The notes beneath the pieces are model-generated. The model ran no database searches and was not told the DNA's origin. It was given only the letters and a program-made list of their open reading frames with translations. Source: Erythrobacter aureus (GTDB lineage Bacteria; Pseudomonadota; Alphaproteobacteria; Sphingomonadales; Sphingomonadaceae). From it: a stretch of DNA of 64,000 nucleotides. Shown here one piece after another: positions 61,080-64,000 of this stretch. The stretch lies in contig NZ_CP031357.1 in assembly GCF_003355455.1 (NCBI RefSeq), positions 2,148,501-2,212,500 of the forward strand, read 5' to 3'. Made by a program: the position numbers and the translations under genes. The number at the start of each line of letters is the position of its first letter. Position 1 is the first letter of the stretch.

Positions 61080-61729
61080 AAGGTGACCTTTGCCGGTGGT
61101 GACTGACCATCAAAAGCACTATCGGCAAAGGCCCCATCACGCTCAACCCAGTGCATGAACAGGTGGGCCGACCATTCGTTCGGGTTCGGCAGGACGCGCC
61201 CATGGTGACGAGTGACACCTTGATAGAGCACCGCATCACCCACCTCCATCGGCGCGCTAGAGTAGGATTCGTCGTCACGAAAAGAAGCGTCAGCCCTTTC
61301 GTACGGTTTCCCTGTCGCCTCATTTGCAACGTCAAGCGGCCAAATTCTGTCATCTGAGTAGCCAAGCGTCAGTGACAAACTGTGTTCACACGCCGGGCGA
61401 TCGCCGTGAACCTTACAAATGTCGCCTCTGCGGTAGATGCGAAAATACGCATATGTCGGAAGCAAATCTCGCCCAGTGTGCAGCGAAATCGCAGGGGTAA
61501 GGCCCCAATGAAAAGTTGCCATGGGCGGATAATGATAGCCGTAAAGTTCCGGTGCCGGTCGGTTCAATAGGGGCTGCATTTTCTCAAGTTTGTCGAAGCT
61601 AACCCCCTGACGGGAAAGATCATTCTTTAGCCGCACCAGAAAACCACTCGCGATCTCGCGCGGAACCATTTTTCGTATGTGGACGTAACCGTCCCTGTCA
61701 TAATCTTGATTTTGACCCGTGGCAGTCAT
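61076..61729 (-). CDS. 2-oxoglutarate/Fe(II)-dependent oxygenase-like protein
   Basis: The 217-residue protein has a double-stranded beta-helix pattern. CKVHGDRPACEHSLSLTLGY gives the HxD pair at about residues 108-110, and GDAVLYQGVTRHHGRVLP supplies the distal His. RNDLS-like helices precede, and YRRGDICKVH is the usual strand before HxD. The substrate is unknown. Base composition (near 50% GC by eye) differs from ligA and recN on both sides, suggesting an insertion between them. Its stop overlaps the ligA GTG, so ligA translation may be coupled to it. Confidence 0.75.
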   Translation of the reverse strand: MTATGQNQDYDRDGYVHIRKMVPREIASGFLVRLKNDLSRQGVSFDKLEKMQPLLNRPAPELYGYHYPPMATFHWGLTPAISLHTGRDLLPTYAYFRIYRRGDICKVHGDRPACEHSLSLTLGYSDDRIWPLDVANEATGKPYERADASFRDDESYSSAPMEVGDAVLYQGVTRHHGRVLPNPNEWSAHLFMHWVERDGAFADSAFDGQSPPAKVTL

Positions 61730-61813
61730 CCTGAACGATCCATTTTCGATTAGTCCCGTACCCGATTACTGCTGTATTAGTACGTCGGTGCTTTAGCCAA
61801 ACCAGCGTGCCCA

Positions 61814-63478
61814 TCACACCCCCTCCAGCAACCGGTCCGCCTGCGCCCTGGCCTCGGGCGTCACCTCCGCGCCCGACAGCATGCGTGCGATTTCTTCCTG
61901 CCGGCCGGCCTCGTCGAGCAGCGCGACGCTGGTCTTGGTGACGGTGCCGTCGCTCGACTTGGCGATCATGTAATGCGTGCGCCCGCGTGCGGCGACCTGG
62001 GGGCTGTGGGTGACGGCGAGCAATTGCCCGTCGGCGGAAAGCCGTGCGAGCCTTTCGCCGATTGCGCTCGCCACCGCGCCGCCGACGCCGCGATCGATCT
62101 CGTCGAAGATGACCGTCGCCGCCCCGCCCTGTTCGGCCAGCGCGACCTTCAGCGCGAGGATGAAACGCGACAATTCGCCGCCCGAGGCAATCTTGGCAAG
62201 CGGCGCGAAAGCGGCACCCGGATTGGTCGCGATGAGGAATTCGACAGCGTCCATCCCCTGCGCGCCCCATTTATCCTCGGGCAATTCGGTGACCGCCGTG
62301 CGGAATCGCGCGGCATCGAGCTTGAGCGGGGCAAGTTCGCGCGCGACCGCCTCGTCGAGCCGCAGCGCCGCCGCCACGCGCGCGCCATGCAGTGCCTCTG
62401 CCTCGGCGCGGTAGCGCGCGCCCGCATCCTTCGCCGCCGCCTCGAGCGCGTCGAGCTGCGCTTCCCCGCCCTCGATACTTTCGAGCGCGGTGCGCATTTC
62501 GCGCATCTTGCGCGGCAATTCGTCGACTTCGCAGCGGTGCTTGCGAGCCAGCGCGCGCAGTTCGAACAGCCGCGTTTCGGCCGCTTCCAGCGCGGCCGGA
62601 TCATGGACCAGCGCCTCGGCCGCCGAAGCAAGCCGGTCTTCCGCTTCGCCCGCCTCGATCACCGCCCGGTCGAGGCTGGCTAGCGCTTCGGCGAGCAGCG
62701 GATGCTCGGGCGCGATCCGGTCGAGTCGCCGCGCCGCAACCCGCAAAGCCGCGAGCGGCGATTCCGAACCTTCCCACAGATGCCGCAACTCCTCGAGATC
62801 GCCCGATAGCTTTTCGCCCTTCTGCATGTCCGCCCGCGTTTCGGCGAGGCGAGCTTCCTCGCCTGCCATGGGTTCGAGCGCGGTCAGTTCGGAAAGATGC
62901 GCGAGCAGCAGGTCCTGATCGGCCTTGGCCGTCTCCACCGCCTCGCGCGCTTCGGCCAGCGCATCCTCGGCCCTGCGCCAGGTCGTCCAGGCCGCTGCGA
63001 CCCGCGCGGTATCGGCCCCAGCAAACCGATCGAGCAGCGCACGGTGGCCGCGCGGATTGACGAGCCCGCGATCGTCGTGCTGGCCATGCAGCTCGACGAG
63101 ATAGCCCGCCATTTCGCGCAGCAGACCGACGCTGACCGACTGGTCGTTGACGAAAGCTTTGCTCTTGCCGTCGGCCTTCAATTGCCGCCGCACGATCAGC
63201 GGTTCGCCCTCCTCGATCTCGATATCGGCATCGTCGAGCAGATCGGCCAGACCGCCGGGCAATTGGGCGAATTCGAATGTCGCGGTTACGCTGGCCTTGT
63301 CCTCGCCGCCACGCACGAGCCCGCTATCGGCGCGGTTGCCCAGCACCAGACCGAGCGCATCGAGCAGGATCGACTTGCCCGCCCCGGTTTCGCCGGTCAG
63401 GACGCCCAGCCCACGCCCGAAAGCCAGGTCGAGCGCCTCGATCAGCACGATGTTGCGAATGGATAGCCGGGTCAGCAT
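61814..63478 (-). CDS. recN: DNA repair protein RecN
   Basis: This is a 554-residue SMC-like ATPase for double-strand-break repair. The N-terminal Walker A is LTGETGAGKSILLDALGLVL, and FVNDQSVSVGLLREMAGYLV with LHGQHDDRGL (the QHD motif) follows. Two coiled-coil arms surround the middle. The C terminus has IASGGELSRFILALKVALA (signature) and VIFDEIDRGVGG (Walker B). No LexA-type box was seen in the 134 nt upstream. It is the first gene before the oxygenase and ligA. Confidence 0.96.
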   Translation of the reverse strand: MLTRLSIRNIVLIEALDLAFGRGLGVLTGETGAGKSILLDALGLVLGNRADSGLVRGGEDKASVTATFEFAQLPGGLADLLDDADIEIEEGEPLIVRRQLKADGKSKAFVNDQSVSVGLLREMAGYLVELHGQHDDRGLVNPRGHRALLDRFAGADTARVAAAWTTWRRAEDALAEAREAVETAKADQDLLLAHLSELTALEPMAGEEARLAETRADMQKGEKLSGDLEELRHLWEGSESPLAALRVAARRLDRIAPEHPLLAEALASLDRAVIEAGEAEDRLASAAEALVHDPAALEAAETRLFELRALARKHRCEVDELPRKMREMRTALESIEGGEAQLDALEAAAKDAGARYRAEAEALHGARVAAALRLDEAVARELAPLKLDAARFRTAVTELPEDKWGAQGMDAVEFLIATNPGAAFAPLAKIASGGELSRFILALKVALAEQGGAATVIFDEIDRGVGGAVASAIGERLARLSADGQLLAVTHSPQVAARGRTHYMIAKSSDGTVTKTSVALLDEAGRQEEIARMLSGAEVTPEARAQADRLLEGV

Positions 63479-63612
63479 GTTTCCGCTTCCTAGCCAAAGC
63501 GCAATGTCGAGTCAGCATGTCATCATCGGCAATCGACAAGCTTGGCTACGGACCGATTTGCGCGTCGATTTGTGCAGGTGCGTAAACGCCGAATTAGCAT
63601 ATTGCCCGGATA

Positions 63613-64000
63613 GTGCTCCCGGTGGACCTGCTTCGCACTTGCACTGGCCTCCTCGGGCCTAGAATTCCCACGCATCTGCGTGAGGATTTCACCCTGCTCA
63701 CCGCGGAACATATGCACGGCCAGGCGCGTCTCCTGCTCGCCGGATTTATTTTCAGCCTGCCGATGTGCGTTTACGGAGCAAGCGCTGGGGCAGGCCCGTT
63801 TATCGCCTATGGTCTGCCCGCGCTGATCTTCGTGCTTTGCGTCACGGGCCTGGTGGCGCTGCGCACCCCGCCCGACCGCGACAAGGGTGGTGAAGAGGCA
63901 CGGCGGGTCATCAGCCTTGTGTGGAAGCTCAGCCTCACGGCCTCGGTGCTTGGCGGCATCTGGTGTCTGGGAAGCTGGGCGACAGCCCCGGCGGAAACAC
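63613..64000 (+). CDS. N-terminal part of an unrecognised membrane protein (cut by window edge)
   Basis: An open plus-strand frame runs from just after a stop at 63595 to the right edge. Possible starts are GTG 63613, GTG 63622 and ATG 63712. About 129 residues are visible from the first. They show an amphipathic N-terminal part (with EDFTLLTAEHMHGQARLLL) and three transmembrane helices (about residues 38-58, 62-84 and 105-127). This layout fits the sensor end of a signalling protein such as a GGDEF/EAL protein or histidine kinase, but no signalling domain is visible. It is divergent from recN. Confidence 0.6.
   Translation, partial: MLPVDLLRTCTGLLGPRIPTHLREDFTLLTAEHMHGQARLLLAGFIFSLPMCVYGASAGAGPFIAYGLPALIFVLCVTGLVALRTPPDRDKGGEEARRVISLVWKLSLTASVLGGIWCLGSWATAPAET

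Noticed and set aside
63523..63717. A 64-codon minus-strand frame upstream of recN.
   Set aside because: It overlaps the 5' end of the divergent membrane-protein gene, is basic and motif-free, and has no ribosome site.

Overview
The window is a 64-kb piece of a GC-rich (about 62-65% by eye) alphaproteobacterial chromosome. The gene set points to Sphingomonadales, probably Erythrobacteraceae: an E. coli-type dihydroxy-acid dehydratase, a two-subunit 2-oxoacid:ferredoxin oxidoreductase, an sdhC-sdhD-sdhA order, a PA0069-type radical SAM protein behind a GTTC-N7-GTTC (alphaproteobacterial LexA) box, chromosomal B3 and class A beta-lactamases, and about 100-nt palindromes that start GTCATTGCGAG. 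This placement is inferred from gene content; there is no rRNA or other direct phylogenetic marker. No tRNA, rRNA, CRISPR array, prophage or insertion-sequence transposase was seen, and no gene-free stretch exceeds 300 bases (the longest is 10908-11147, about 240 nt, with nothing recognisable).

Layout. 1-6531 (minus): nnrE (cut by the left edge), a small lipoprotein, ilvD, an N-formylglutamate amidohydrolase-like gene, ispE, a low-GC membrane protein and ETF-ubiquinone oxidoreductase. 6611-10907 (plus): a degenerate uracil-DNA-glycosylase-fold protein, a lytic transglycosylase, moaB and the LexA-boxed radical SAM gene. 11148-13247 (minus): a lower-GC accessory cluster of secreted proteins, including a matrixin-like metalloprotease and a probably frameshifted gene. 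13390-22574 (minus): DUF1330, acyl-CoA ligase, dnaE, glutathione peroxidase, two small hypotheticals and lolD/lolC. 22746-25388 (plus): purF, an SDR and a PilZ protein. 25416-33850 (minus): serine hydrolase, cyclopropane synthase, photolyase, a YdjM-like membrane protein, a GxxExxY nuclease-fold gene boxed by perfect inverted repeats, and korB/korA. 34024-35447 (plus): esterase and rppH. 35535-40432 (minus): TPR protein, rRNA m5C methyltransferase, guaB, CPBP protease and 3-hydroxybutyrate dehydrogenase. 40522-46050: a zinc peptidase, a BlaI/M56 regulatory pair with visible operators, a cyclophilin, and a divergent nitric-oxide module (truncated haemoglobin, 3-TM protein and YeaR-like cupin against an NsrR-like regulator). 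46057-51550: two secreted hydrolases, a parDE toxin-antitoxin pair and sdhA-sdhD-sdhC without sdhB. 51756-54951 (plus): an overlapping operon of SDR, B3 metallo-beta-lactamase, prmA and DUF2459. 54948-63478: class A beta-lactamase, sugar-lactone oxidase, an SDR (plus), pncC-like gene, ligA, a low-GC 2-oxoglutarate oxygenase and recN. The right edge cuts a plus-strand membrane protein.

Most of the window is housekeeping, packed into short-overlap (ATGA/GTGA) operons. The parts that do not look routine are the inverted-repeat-boxed GxxExxY unit, the nitric-oxide operon with an unknown membrane partner and an apparently leaderless regulator, the BlaI/M56 pair whose sensor carries a charged helix instead of a penicillin-binding domain, the two beta-lactamase genes close together, and several low-GC insertions (4326-4853, 11148-13247, 61076-61729).
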